A DNA stretch of 62,934 nucleotides from a virus: IMG/VR virus record IMGVR_UViG_3300037189_005381, positions 1-62,934 of that record; one strand, 5' to 3'. Made by a program: the position numbers and the translations under genes. Positions 8,968 to 15,666 of the stretch are shown piece by piece. How positions within the stretch are numbered: the stretch's first letter is position 1; every line of letters starts with the position of its first letter. The notes below the pieces were generated by a model that was given only the letters and a program-made list of their open reading frames with translations, was not told the DNA's origin and ran no database searches.

Positions 8968-9186
8968 TTGTCTAAAACTCTGCCTGAAATTGTTGAGATA
9001 TCAGCAGGACTCGACAAAGAAGCAAAAGCCATCGAAAAAGACACATTCAGGTTAGCATGGTACATGCGTGGAGGCCTTACCACTGATGAGGCATTTCAGT
9101 TGACCTACGAGCAAAAACAAGCTATCAATGAAATCGTAAAAGAAAATATGGAATGGACTAAAGATTCCGGTATGCCTTTAATCTGA
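8968..9186 (+). CDS. gp51-like hub assembly protein, probably made as a gp26 fusion
   Basis: As a separate gene it would be 72 residues from a TTG at 8968, with AAGG only 3 bases upstream, which is a poor start. As a frameshift extension of gp26 it adds about 76 residues. The sequence has a conserved-looking core, FRLAWYMRGGLTTDEAFQL, then TYEQKQAINEIVKEN, all helical. In T4 gene 51 directly follows gene 26 and encodes a hub assembly factor not found in the virion; position and size fit that. Siphophage and some myophage tail chaperones use the same short-plus-extended arrangement. The gp51 name is inferred from position. Confidence 0.6.
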   Translation: MSKTLPEIVEISAGLDKEAKAIEKDTFRLAWYMRGGLTTDEAFQLTYEQKQAINEIVKENMEWTKDSGMPLI

Positions 9187-9230
9187 GTTACCCTTAAGTA
9201 GTAAAGTTGATAACAGTAGCATGTTCTATC

Positions 9231-9248
9231 AGTGAGCTAACGCTCACT
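9231..9248. terminator. Perfect 7-bp hairpin after gp51-like gene
   Basis: AGTGAGC-TAAC-GCTCACT lies 45 bases past the stop at 9186. It is followed by TGTTCGTTATTT, only loosely T-rich, so termination is possible but not certain. Confidence 0.45.
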
Positions 9249-9304
9249 TGTTCGTTATTTCATAACTCACAGTTTTATTTCATTTAATAATAAGAACAAT
9301 TATA

Positions 9305-9319
9305 AAACACGAAGTGTTT
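9305..9319. terminator. Small 6-bp hairpin
   Basis: AAACAC-GAA-GTGTTT, a compact stem with a three-base loop within the convergent gap. Function unknown; part of a cluster of stems. Confidence 0.3.
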
Positions 9320-9345
9320 ACGATATTATCCAGATTAATCAGCCA

Positions 9346-9369
9346 CACTTCGCCCTGGCGGGCGAAGTG
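9346..9369. terminator. Strong 10-bp GC-rich hairpin, likely bidirectional terminator
   Basis: CACTTCGCCC-TGGC-GGGCGAAGTG is a perfect 10-bp stem with a tetraloop, the strongest hairpin in the window. It lies between two converging transcription units. No long T-run follows on either strand, so it might instead belong to a structured RNA. Confidence 0.55.
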
Positions 9370-9680
9370 AAATGATCTACATTATCCGAGTAGCACAACC
9401 ACTTAGCGTTACAACATTACAGAGGCGGTCATCCGGTACCTCGAGTTGCGTCTTCATTATGACGGCGGTTTGTGTACATACGCTAACATACACACAAACG
9501 TAGGGTTTTTCTCCCTTCTTTTTGCCTTTTTTGACTCTATTCAAACAACTAAACAGCAGGCATGCTTGCTATCGTGGTCCTGTTAAGGATACTAGTTGAG
9601 TGCTTGCTACAGCGGCAAGACTTCCGTCCCCCTTATTATCGGGTTGTCTCTAGGCACATGATATTAACCTGTGCGAGTCA

Positions 9681-10127
9681 TTAACTGTTTAATTGAGCCT
9701 TAAATTTTTTGATTATGTGTGAGCCGTGGACGCGAACTTGAATGTGGCCATTGTAATACTCATCAGTTTCCAATACCTTACGTTCAAATTGCTCTTTAGC
9801 TTCTAGATATGAAGTTTCTGCCTTACTCGTGCAATAGTGGAGAATTTCACGTTTGAAGTTTTCTTTGCCTAATGTCTCTATGTCTTTGTTCAGTTCGTCA
9901 CTTGAGCCATAATATTCTTGCCAGTCGCTATCTACTTTACTTTTAATTCTTTTTTTCTTCTTAGTACCGTTTTTTAATTTTTGTACTCTGTAAGTAGTTC
10001 GACTAAATTTTGCTAGTTTTTTGCCTATATATTTGCGACCAGTAAGTGTGTTGGTAATGATATAAACAAAACCAACACACTCCTCTGGAAGTTGTTCAAC
10101 AGTGATCCCTTCGTACAACCATGTCAT
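9681..10127 (-). CDS. GIY-YIG-type nuclease-like protein
   Basis: A 148-residue protein with a GIY-YIG nuclease signature: GFVYIITNTLTGRKYIGKK (residues 18-36), then YYGSSDEL, KENFKREIL, a conserved Glu in YLEAKEQF, and YYNGHI near the end. All main elements of the fold are present, so it may be active. Related proteins occur across marine T4-like phages and include Seg-type homing endonucleases, but the short, fused-domain-free form here could serve recombination or host DNA breakdown. A Lys-rich insert (KKKKRIKSK) lies between the YIG and YYG motifs. Its ATG overlaps the stop of the preceding 54-codon gene (ATGA). Last gene of the gp55 unit. Confidence 0.72.
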   Translation of the reverse strand: MTWLYEGITVEQLPEECVGFVYIITNTLTGRKYIGKKLAKFSRTTYRVQKLKNGTKKKKRIKSKVDSDWQEYYGSSDELNKDIETLGKENFKREILHYCTSKAETSYLEAKEQFERKVLETDEYYNGHIQVRVHGSHIIKKFKAQLNS

Positions 10128-10288
10128 TGCTTTCTAAGGATCCCTGCAATATGATTGATATCAGTTTTAATTCGTTGACGTTCACGCTCAAAGTAATTGA
10201 CTCTTTGAGTTAGTTGTGCAACTTGGAACTCTAATCTTTTTACAGTTTGCTCAAGCTGAAGTAATCGCTTAACGTCAACGTCTGACAT
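10124..10288 (-). CDS. Small coiled-coil protein, 54 residues
   Basis: A short gene from ATG 10288 to TGA 10124, beginning MSDVDVKRLLQLEQ and ending GILRKQ. The sequence follows a clear heptad pattern (LLQLEQTVKRLEFQVAQLTQ), so it should form a coiled coil. It shares one base with the upstream stop (TAATG) and four with the downstream start (ATGA), so it is tightly coupled to both neighbours, which supports it being real. Function unknown. Confidence 0.72.
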   Translation of the reverse strand: MSDVDVKRLLQLEQTVKRLEFQVAQLTQRVNYFERERQRIKTDINHIAGILRKQ

Positions 10289-10482
10289 TAAGCTGCCTTG
10301 GCTTCTTTACGAGCGTTCTTCTCTGCTGTAATTTCGTTACGGCGAATTTTTACTGCCTTGGCTAGTTCTGCCAATGCCTTGCGAGCTCTTGTGCCAGCGG
10401 CGCTGTTACCTTTGACGAATTTCTCGTCTTCAGCCTTCCATTGTGCTAGTGAATCTTCGATTAATTTAATAGTATCTGTCAT
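10288..10482 (-). CDS. Small histone H1-like (Hc1-type) basic protein
   Basis: A 64-residue basic, Ala/Lys-rich helical protein. The stretch KGNSAAGTRARKALAELAK (about residues 24-42) resembles the core of chlamydial Hc1 and related bacterial histone H1-like proteins, which bind DNA non-specifically, and the end is EKNARKEAKAA. A role in binding phage or host DNA is inferred. The ATG at 10482 is preceded by AAAGGAAAA. A 9-bp hairpin lies 28 bases upstream. It is coupled to the 54-residue gene by TAATG. Confidence 0.65.
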   Translation of the reverse strand: MTDTIKLIEDSLAQWKAEDEKFVKGNSAAGTRARKALAELAKAVKIRRNEITAEKNARKEAKAA

Positions 10483-10509
10483 TTTAATTTTCCTTTTTAT
10501 AAGCTGAAG

Positions 10510-10535
10510 TGCGTATTACTTAATTCTAATACGCA
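10510..10535. repeat. 9-bp perfect inverted repeat upstream of the H1-like gene
   Basis: TGCGTATTA and TAATACGCA are separated by eight bases, in the 75-base gap between two minus-strand genes. Leftward it is followed by a TATAAA sequence and then the ribosome site of the H1-like gene. It could be a processing site, an attenuator or an operator. Confidence 0.45.
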
Positions 10536-10557
10536 GTATTTGTGAAGAAATTGATTC

Positions 10558-10806
10558 TTATACTTTTGGCCTTCTTTTTGTAACATAAGTGCCAGTATTT
10601 TTGCGCATTTCTTTATTTTCTCGCCATCTTTCGTGCTGTGCTTCCATCACGATATCAGACATCTCTTTGGTTAACCTGCTTAGTTCTTTTAAAACTTTTC
10701 GATAAGCAATGGTGCGTTCGCGTGTTCCGTTTTCTAACCAGTTCTCTTTGCAGTTGTAATATGCAATTATGAGCTCTAGAAATCGTTCATGCTTTTCTTT
10801 AAACAT
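10558..10806 (-). CDS. Conserved hypothetical protein, 82 residues
   Basis: A charged, helical protein (MFKEKHERFLELIIAYYNCK ... RRPKV) with a basic end. It begins two bases past the gp46 stop, so it is read from the same message. No domain is recognised. Similar-sized helical proteins follow gp46 in other marine T4-like phages, but no function is known to me. Confidence 0.72.
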   Translation of the reverse strand: MFKEKHERFLELIIAYYNCKENWLENGTRERTIAYRKVLKELSRLTKEMSDIVMEAQHERWRENKEMRKNTGTYVTKRRPKV

Positions 10807-10808
10807 AA

Positions 10809-12602
10809 TTATACCGGAGCTTCAATAACATCTGTGTCAGTTGAGTAGCTGGTAAACCCGTTTTCTTTAATCACTCGTAAAATACTGTTTACTCGACCCG
10901 CAAGTTCATCCTTGTGACTGATCAAATAGATATTTTTATCTCTTTCTCTAGCCATCTTCTTAAGAATCGCCAATGCACCTTCAACACCTGCACTATCCAT
11001 GCCTGCATCAATAAGTTCATCAATGAACAATAAGTTAATAGGATGATATAAACTTTCCCAAACATCACGGAACGCCCAACTTAAACTTAAAATAAGTCGG
11101 TTGCGTTCACCGCGACTCAAGTTATCAAAGTCTAAGTCTTGGCCTAGCTGTGTAATCTCAACGTTCAAATCGTTTAAGAACTTGACTTGATGTGGCAACC
11201 CTGCCTTATTCAAGTAATAACTTAGACGTTTGTTTAGATATGCAAGATTTTGATCAATAATTTTCTTACGTATAAAACTATCTTTGCTGGTTAATAGTTT
11301 GTGTAAGAACTCCATATGGTCTTTTACACTAGTCAACTCATTAACTGTGTCCCAACTGATTTCTTGTAATGCTGTTTTTCGTAATTCGTCCACTTGTTCA
11401 GTGTAAGGATTCAACTCTACTTGCTTGTCAGCAAGAGCCTTACTCAAACTTTCAACGTTATTTCTATGATTGTAGGCTTGTTCAGCACTGTCATAGTAAG
11501 TAGACGGTCTTCCATTGATATCGCCAATGTCAGACAATTCTTTTAACACTAGATTAAGGTCAGCTAACACCTTGTCTTGATACGCAATTGAATCAGACAA
11601 ATGCTTTACAGCAGTGTCTTTCATCTCGTCGTGTTTATGATCATGCAGTTCTTGTTCGCAAGCAGGACATTTTTTATTATCAAGTTGTTCTAACTCTCTA
11701 GTATACTTGCTAACGGTCTTTTCAGCTTGACCAATAGCAGTTTCAAGAGTGGCCTTCTGCTTGTTTAATGAACTAATTTTTGCTGTTAGTTCGTTGTACA
11801 CCTTGAGTCTAGCATGTTTTTCAATTTCTCCGTCGATATCAACAGAGCGCAACTCGGCAATCGCTGATTGGTAACCGGCGCAGTCTTGTTCTCGCTTGGA
11901 TTCCCAGGCTTTACTTTTAGTAGAGAGGCTGTCAATTGATTGTTGTACTTTTTCATTACTAGTCCTTATGCTGTCGATTTTAAAAGTTTCTGCTTGAATT
12001 TGATCTTTAATTTCTTTTACTTGAACTTTAAGTAATTCTGCTTTCTCACTTAACAAGGTTATACCAAGCAACTGTTCAATGACTTCTCGTTGATCATTTG
12101 CCCGCATGCTTAGAAACGGTTCGGTATATGTGTTCAATGCAACCAAATGCTTGAACATTGTTTGACTCATGCCTAATAAAGATTCAATAGCCTTTTGTGT
12201 TTCTCTACTGTCTCCTTGAGCATCGTCATCGCCCTGTGAATCATCTTTTATTTGAACATGATCAACGTAAAATTTTAAGAAGTTTGGTCTTCTTCCTCTT
12301 TCAATCTTATACTGTCTGCCATTAATTTCAAATTCACAAGTAACAATTAGGTTTTTACCGTTTGTCTTGTTAATTAAATTTTCTTTTTTAATCTTAGTTA
12401 AGGCTTCGCCATATAAAGCATAGCACAAAGCATTGATGATAGTTGTTTTACCAGTACCATTACGACTACCGCTGTCATCTCCGCCTAAGTCTACGTTTTC
12501 ACCCAACACCAAAGTCAAATGATTCTTGTCAAAATCTACGGCTTGAGTCTGGTTCCCCACACTCATAAAGTTTTTTACTGTTATTGTTTTTAGTTTAAAC
12601 AT
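10809..12602 (-). CDS. gp46: Recombination endonuclease subunit gp46 (SbcC/Rad50-like ATPase)
   Basis: A 597-residue SMC-type ATPase which, with gp47, resects DNA ends for recombination-dependent replication and degrades host DNA. The Walker A is NGTGKTT (about residues 48-54). A long coiled coil follows with a zinc-hook CPAC at its tip (about residue 312), then the ABC signature region LSRGERNRL and Walker B LLFIDEL (about residue 524). The loop before Walker A carries an extra acidic stretch, GENVDLGGDDSGSR. Length matches T4 gp46 (560). It overlaps gp47 by eight bases. Confidence 0.96.
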   Translation of the reverse strand: MFKLKTITVKNFMSVGNQTQAVDFDKNHLTLVLGENVDLGGDDSGSRNGTGKTTIINALCYALYGEALTKIKKENLINKTNGKNLIVTCEFEINGRQYKIERGRRPNFLKFYVDHVQIKDDSQGDDDAQGDSRETQKAIESLLGMSQTMFKHLVALNTYTEPFLSMRANDQREVIEQLLGITLLSEKAELLKVQVKEIKDQIQAETFKIDSIRTSNEKVQQSIDSLSTKSKAWESKREQDCAGYQSAIAELRSVDIDGEIEKHARLKVYNELTAKISSLNKQKATLETAIGQAEKTVSKYTRELEQLDNKKCPACEQELHDHKHDEMKDTAVKHLSDSIAYQDKVLADLNLVLKELSDIGDINGRPSTYYDSAEQAYNHRNNVESLSKALADKQVELNPYTEQVDELRKTALQEISWDTVNELTSVKDHMEFLHKLLTSKDSFIRKKIIDQNLAYLNKRLSYYLNKAGLPHQVKFLNDLNVEITQLGQDLDFDNLSRGERNRLILSLSWAFRDVWESLYHPINLLFIDELIDAGMDSAGVEGALAILKKMARERDKNIYLISHKDELAGRVNSILRVIKENGFTSYSTDTDVIEAPV

Positions 12603-13617
12603 GAAGTCCGTTATAAATGCTTAATAGAGTATTGTTATTATATGTGCCAGTCTCTAAGGCAACGATTTGTTCAGCTACGATTTGATCTACGCTTTCAAAC
12701 TTAACATCAGTATTTTCATCAACTAGTCCTTCCAAGTTATCTTTCTCCGTAATCAAACTTAATTCTCGGATGTCGTACTCTTTCATAAAGGTTTCCTTAA
12801 TGAAATTAGCCTCTTCAAAGGTAATATCAATGTCAAGAGTAACACGTAAGTACATCTTACTCTTCATTATACTATCTTTCTCATCAAGAAGTCTACTTAA
12901 TTTTACAGAACGATATTTAGGACAGTCAGGCCAATCAATATATTCAGGCGGCTTGTCCCATTCCAATAACATCATTCCTCTCATGTCATCCCAGCTGTCA
13001 GCATAGTTGTGTGGGAAGGCATTGCCAATGTAATGAACTTTGTCCTTGCTCTGTCTCTTATGAAAGTGACCACTAAAAACATAATCTTGATGTTTGAAGT
13101 GAGTGGGCTGTAGTTCGCCATGATCAGGCATTTGCACCATGGCGTTCATATAAAACAGCGGAAGTTCAAAGTGACCAAATATGTATTTGCTCTTGATCTT
13201 TTCAATAGTCTTCCATTCATCGCCTACTAGCCAAGGAAGAATAGTGACATTTCCTTCTGTAAAAGCATTATTGACCATGTTAATATTTGGAAATAATCTG
13301 CCATATTCTAAACTATGTAGATCTCTTTTGTCCTTATAATACTGGTCATGATTACCTGTAATAATATGTACAGTGTCAAATGCGCTGTTAAGTTTTTCTA
13401 ACGCATTTACTGTATAATTCATTGTACTAACGTCAGTTGTTGAGCGATTATGATGCCAATCTCCTAAGAAAATGCAAGTTTCTGCACCTTTTTCTTTAGC
13501 AGTAGCAATAAACCAATCAACAAAATCAGCACAATCTTCATTGTGTGTACGACTATTACTCTTCAATCCAAAATGGATATCAGTAAAACAGGCTGCTTTC
13601 TTAAAAAGATTTGTCAT
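12595..13617 (-). CDS. gp47: Recombination endonuclease subunit gp47 (SbcD/Mre11-like nuclease)
   Basis: A 340-residue metallophosphoesterase nuclease, partner of gp46. All metal-binding motifs are visible: DIH (D13, H15), GDWHH (about 52-56), GNHD (88-91), GHFE and GHFHKR (about residue 185). Length equals T4 gp47 (339). Its ATG overlaps the gp55 stop by four bases (ATGA), and it overlaps gp46, so gp55, gp47 and gp46 form one coupled unit. Confidence 0.97.
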   Translation of the reverse strand: MTNLFKKAACFTDIHFGLKSNSRTHNEDCADFVDWFIATAKEKGAETCIFLGDWHHNRSTTDVSTMNYTVNALEKLNSAFDTVHIITGNHDQYYKDKRDLHSLEYGRLFPNINMVNNAFTEGNVTILPWLVGDEWKTIEKIKSKYIFGHFELPLFYMNAMVQMPDHGELQPTHFKHQDYVFSGHFHKRQSKDKVHYIGNAFPHNYADSWDDMRGMMLLEWDKPPEYIDWPDCPKYRSVKLSRLLDEKDSIMKSKMYLRVTLDIDITFEEANFIKETFMKEYDIRELSLITEKDNLEGLVDENTDVKFESVDQIVAEQIVALETGTYNNNTLLSIYNGLHV

Positions 13618-14504
13618 TCAGCTTCTTCCTCTGGAGTATCTTCACTTTTTGCTTGTCTCATGCCCTTGTACAAGGCAGCTTGACGTGCAGTTTCCTCTGC
13701 GTATTCTTGTTGGTTTTGTCTTGTAAAGCTAGGAGTTAGTCCGCTTTCTTCTAACATGTCATCACGAATATTTTGCATACGCTTTTCAATATTAAGCACA
13801 CGAGTAAAACTGTTAGTAACGGCGGCAGTATAATAAGCAAAAGGATTTTCAGATTTACTTTCATCAAACTGTAGACCAATCTGACTTAATTGTAAAATTG
13901 CTTGTCCTTTCATTTCTTCAACGTAAGTATAACCTCGCCAATTGCTTCTTTGTGCATATCGTTCAGCTAGCATTAGATACATTTTGCCAAGCTCTTCAGT
14001 AATTCTTCCGTGTTCTTTAGAAAAGGTACCGTTTTGCAAAGTGCCCTTCCAGTGACTTTTTCCTACACACATTAGTACATCATTAGCATCAAATGCCCAA
14101 TGTTGATAGGGAGGAAAGTTACATCTTTCATGAGCGTCAGCTGTGCTTTTCACTGTTTTCTTACGTCCAGGAGCAAGTGGCACGTGTTCATGTGTCATAA
14201 TCCTAAACACTAAATCAGTTTTTGGTACCTTTTTGTAGTCAATTATGCAGTCAACTAGCTTGACATCCTTAATGCCTTGAGCTTTATTTTGTTGATATAA
14301 CCTAGTTCCTAGCCGTTTAGCTCTATTACGTTTAGCTTCTGCGATAGTTCTTACATTGATTTTATCAACAGATGGAAGGATTAGATCATAGTCCTCATAT
14401 TCAGGACCCATAAATGATCCATATGTGTTCTTGCTCTTGTGTATCTGTAACAGTAGGTCTTTGTTGTTAAGATATTTGTTTCTCTTTACAGTCGTTATTA
14501 TCAT
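13614..14504 (-). CDS. gp55: Late-transcription sigma factor gp55
   Basis: A 296-residue protein. Its C-terminal half carries the T4-like gp55 signature: GRITEELGKMYLMLAERYA, then QLSQIGLQFDESKSENPFAY and YTAAVTNSFTRVLNIEK, a sigma region 2-like segment. gp55 directs host RNA polymerase to TATAAATA late promoters. T4 gp55 is 185 residues, so about 100 extra N-terminal residues are present here, including APGRKKTVKS and FPPYQHWAFDAND. The ATG at 14504 is 12 bases from AGGAG. A consensus sigma70 promoter lies just upstream, so it is made early, before the late genes it serves. The divergent late block begins across the same gap. Confidence 0.92.
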   Translation of the reverse strand: MIITTVKRNKYLNNKDLLLQIHKSKNTYGSFMGPEYEDYDLILPSVDKINVRTIAEAKRNRAKRLGTRLYQQNKAQGIKDVKLVDCIIDYKKVPKTDLVFRIMTHEHVPLAPGRKKTVKSTADAHERCNFPPYQHWAFDANDVLMCVGKSHWKGTLQNGTFSKEHGRITEELGKMYLMLAERYAQRSNWRGYTYVEEMKGQAILQLSQIGLQFDESKSENPFAYYTAAVTNSFTRVLNIEKRMQNIRDDMLEESGLTPSFTRQNQQEYAEETARQAALYKGMRQAKSEDTPEEEAE

Positions 14505-14530
14505 TATTGTTATAGACTCCTAATAACTAT

Positions 14531-14559
14531 ATTATAAACTACCTACATAATTTTGTCAA
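14531..14559 (-). promoter_or_regulatory. Consensus sigma70 promoter for gp55-gp47-gp46
   Basis: Minus strand: TTGACA (14554-14559), 17-base spacer, TATAAT (14531-14536), an exact match to the bacterial consensus. The start near 14524 leaves a leader of about 20 bases with AGGAG. Its -35 box overlaps the divergent late promoter. Confidence 0.85.
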
Positions 14560-14566
14560 ATAAATA
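14558..14566 (+). promoter_or_regulatory. Late promoter for the baseplate gene block
   Basis: AAATAAATA, including the ATAAATA core at 14560-14566, lies 19 bases before the ATG at 14585, with AGGGAGA as ribosome site. Two bases overlap the -35 box of the divergent gp55 promoter. Confidence 0.7.
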
Positions 14567-14584
14567 TGTAGGGAGAATATTCAA

Positions 14585-15358
14585 ATGAGTGATTTCAGTT
14601 TTACAAATCTTGCGGCATCGGCCCAAGAAGTATGGGGTTCCGGACAGCTTACTAACGGACAGTCTATAATTAGGACTGCCGCGGCAGATAAGGTGCTAAA
14701 CTCTACGGTTAAAGTTAGTTTTACCTCCCAAGAAAGACAGGCGAGTTTAGAAAGCAGAGTATATTTGAAAATTCCTAATCAGTACTGGCCCGTTGGATCT
14801 ATTACTCAAGTTTTGGATAGTAACCCAACAGGGTCAAATCCAGGCGCATGGGCAGGAATTTACTTCCCAGTAACTCCCACAGTAAAGCAAGACACTAAAG
14901 TAAACTGGAATCCTGCAAACATACAACATAGTAATTATGCAGTTTATTCTTATCAGAATACAGATGTTGGAACCATAAGCGTGTCAGGACAGTTTCCAGT
15001 ACAAAATAGACAGGAAGCAGTTTATTGGCTAGCAACAGTGCATGCCTTAAGAGCAATTACAAAAATGAGAACAGGCAATGACACACTATCTGGATCACCT
15101 CCACCAGTTTGCCGTTTTAATGCCTACGGTGCAAATGTTTATGAAAACATTCCTGTGGTAGTAGGTGGGTTTAGTATTGATTTGCCTAATGATGTAGACT
15201 ACATTACTGGATTTAATTTTGGTAATAGAGTTAATAAAGTTCCAACATTGAGTACAATATCAATGACATTAGTTCCTGTTTACAGTAGACGCGAAATGTC
15301 TAACTTTAGTGTTGATCAATTTATATCTGGAACATTAGATGGAAGAGGATATCTATAA
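14585..15358 (+). CDS. gp48: Baseplate tail-tube cap protein, gp48-like
   Basis: A 257-residue protein first in the baseplate block. The middle, VGTISVSGQFPVQNRQEAVY followed by WLATVHALRAITKM, resembles the gp48/gp54-type proteins that cap the central tube and start tail tube growth in marine T4-like phages. T4 gp48 is 364 residues. The N-terminus is polar (SDFSFTNLAASAQEVWGSGQ). The ribosome site AGGGAGA precedes the ATG, and the stop overlaps the next start (TAATG). Whether it is the gp48 or gp54 counterpart cannot be told without alignment. Confidence 0.72.
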   Translation: MSDFSFTNLAASAQEVWGSGQLTNGQSIIRTAAADKVLNSTVKVSFTSQERQASLESRVYLKIPNQYWPVGSITQVLDSNPTGSNPGAWAGIYFPVTPTVKQDTKVNWNPANIQHSNYAVYSYQNTDVGTISVSGQFPVQNRQEAVYWLATVHALRAITKMRTGNDTLSGSPPPVCRFNAYGANVYENIPVVVGGFSIDLPNDVDYITGFNFGNRVNKVPTLSTISMTLVPVYSRREMSNFSVDQFISGTLDGRGYL

Positions 15359-15666
15359 TGAGTGAATACAAATATGGCGAATATTCACCATATAAAAATA
15401 CACAGCTGACTGATTTTTATCTTGATGTTTGGACACCAAGAGAAATAACGTTGTCAGTTGACGACACCTTAGTTGAATTACCGTCACAGTATGAACATCG
15501 TCCAGATTTATTGGCTAATGACGCATATGGAGATCCTAAATTATGGTGGGTGTTTGCCATGCGTAATCCAGAAGTAATTAAAGATCCAATTTATGATTTA
15601 ATTGCTGGAGTAAAAATTTATATCCCACAGAGATCAAGGTTGTTTGCAGATTTAGGAGTTGTATAA
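15358..15666 (+). CDS. gp53: Baseplate wedge protein gp53
   Basis: A 102-residue protein with the gp53 core: YEHRPDLLANDAYGDPKLWW, then VFAMRNPEVIKDPIYDLIAG and IYIPQ, a LysM-like fold that staples neighbouring wedges together. T4 gp53 is 196 residues, so this is the compact form. It is joined to both neighbours by TAATG overlaps. Confidence 0.85.
   Translation: MSEYKYGEYSPYKNTQLTDFYLDVWTPREITLSVDDTLVELPSQYEHRPDLLANDAYGDPKLWWVFAMRNPEVIKDPIYDLIAGVKIYIPQRSRLFADLGVV

Larger units (their letters stand above)
9187..9680. other. Non-coding, hairpin-rich convergent gap
   Basis: No reading frame of useful length is seen on either strand (the best is 26 codons), and no tRNA T-arm is found. The plus-strand gp26/gp51 block and the minus-strand gp55 block converge here. 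At least six inverted repeats are visible, including perfect stems at 9231-9248, 9305-9319 and 9346-9369, an 8-bp stem 9468-9475/9492-9499 followed by T-rich sequence, CTTGC/GCAAG near 9602-9620 and GCACA/TGTGC near 9653-9675. By hand count 9341-9500 is 50% G+C, well above the neighbouring genes. It may hold terminators, a structured non-coding RNA, or both. Confidence 0.6.

Noticed and set aside
9435-9445. GGTACCTCGAG resembling adjacent cloning sites
   Set aside because: An eleven-base coincidence; flanking sequence shows no vector features.
9187-9680. tRNA or tmRNA in the structured gap
   Set aside because: No GTTCRANTC-type T-arm, no matching acceptor stem and no tmRNA-like end were found on either strand.
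9681-10127. GIY-YIG gene as part of a group I intron
   Set aside because: Neighbouring genes are intact and no split gene or intron core is seen; it is coupled to its upstream gene as in an operon.
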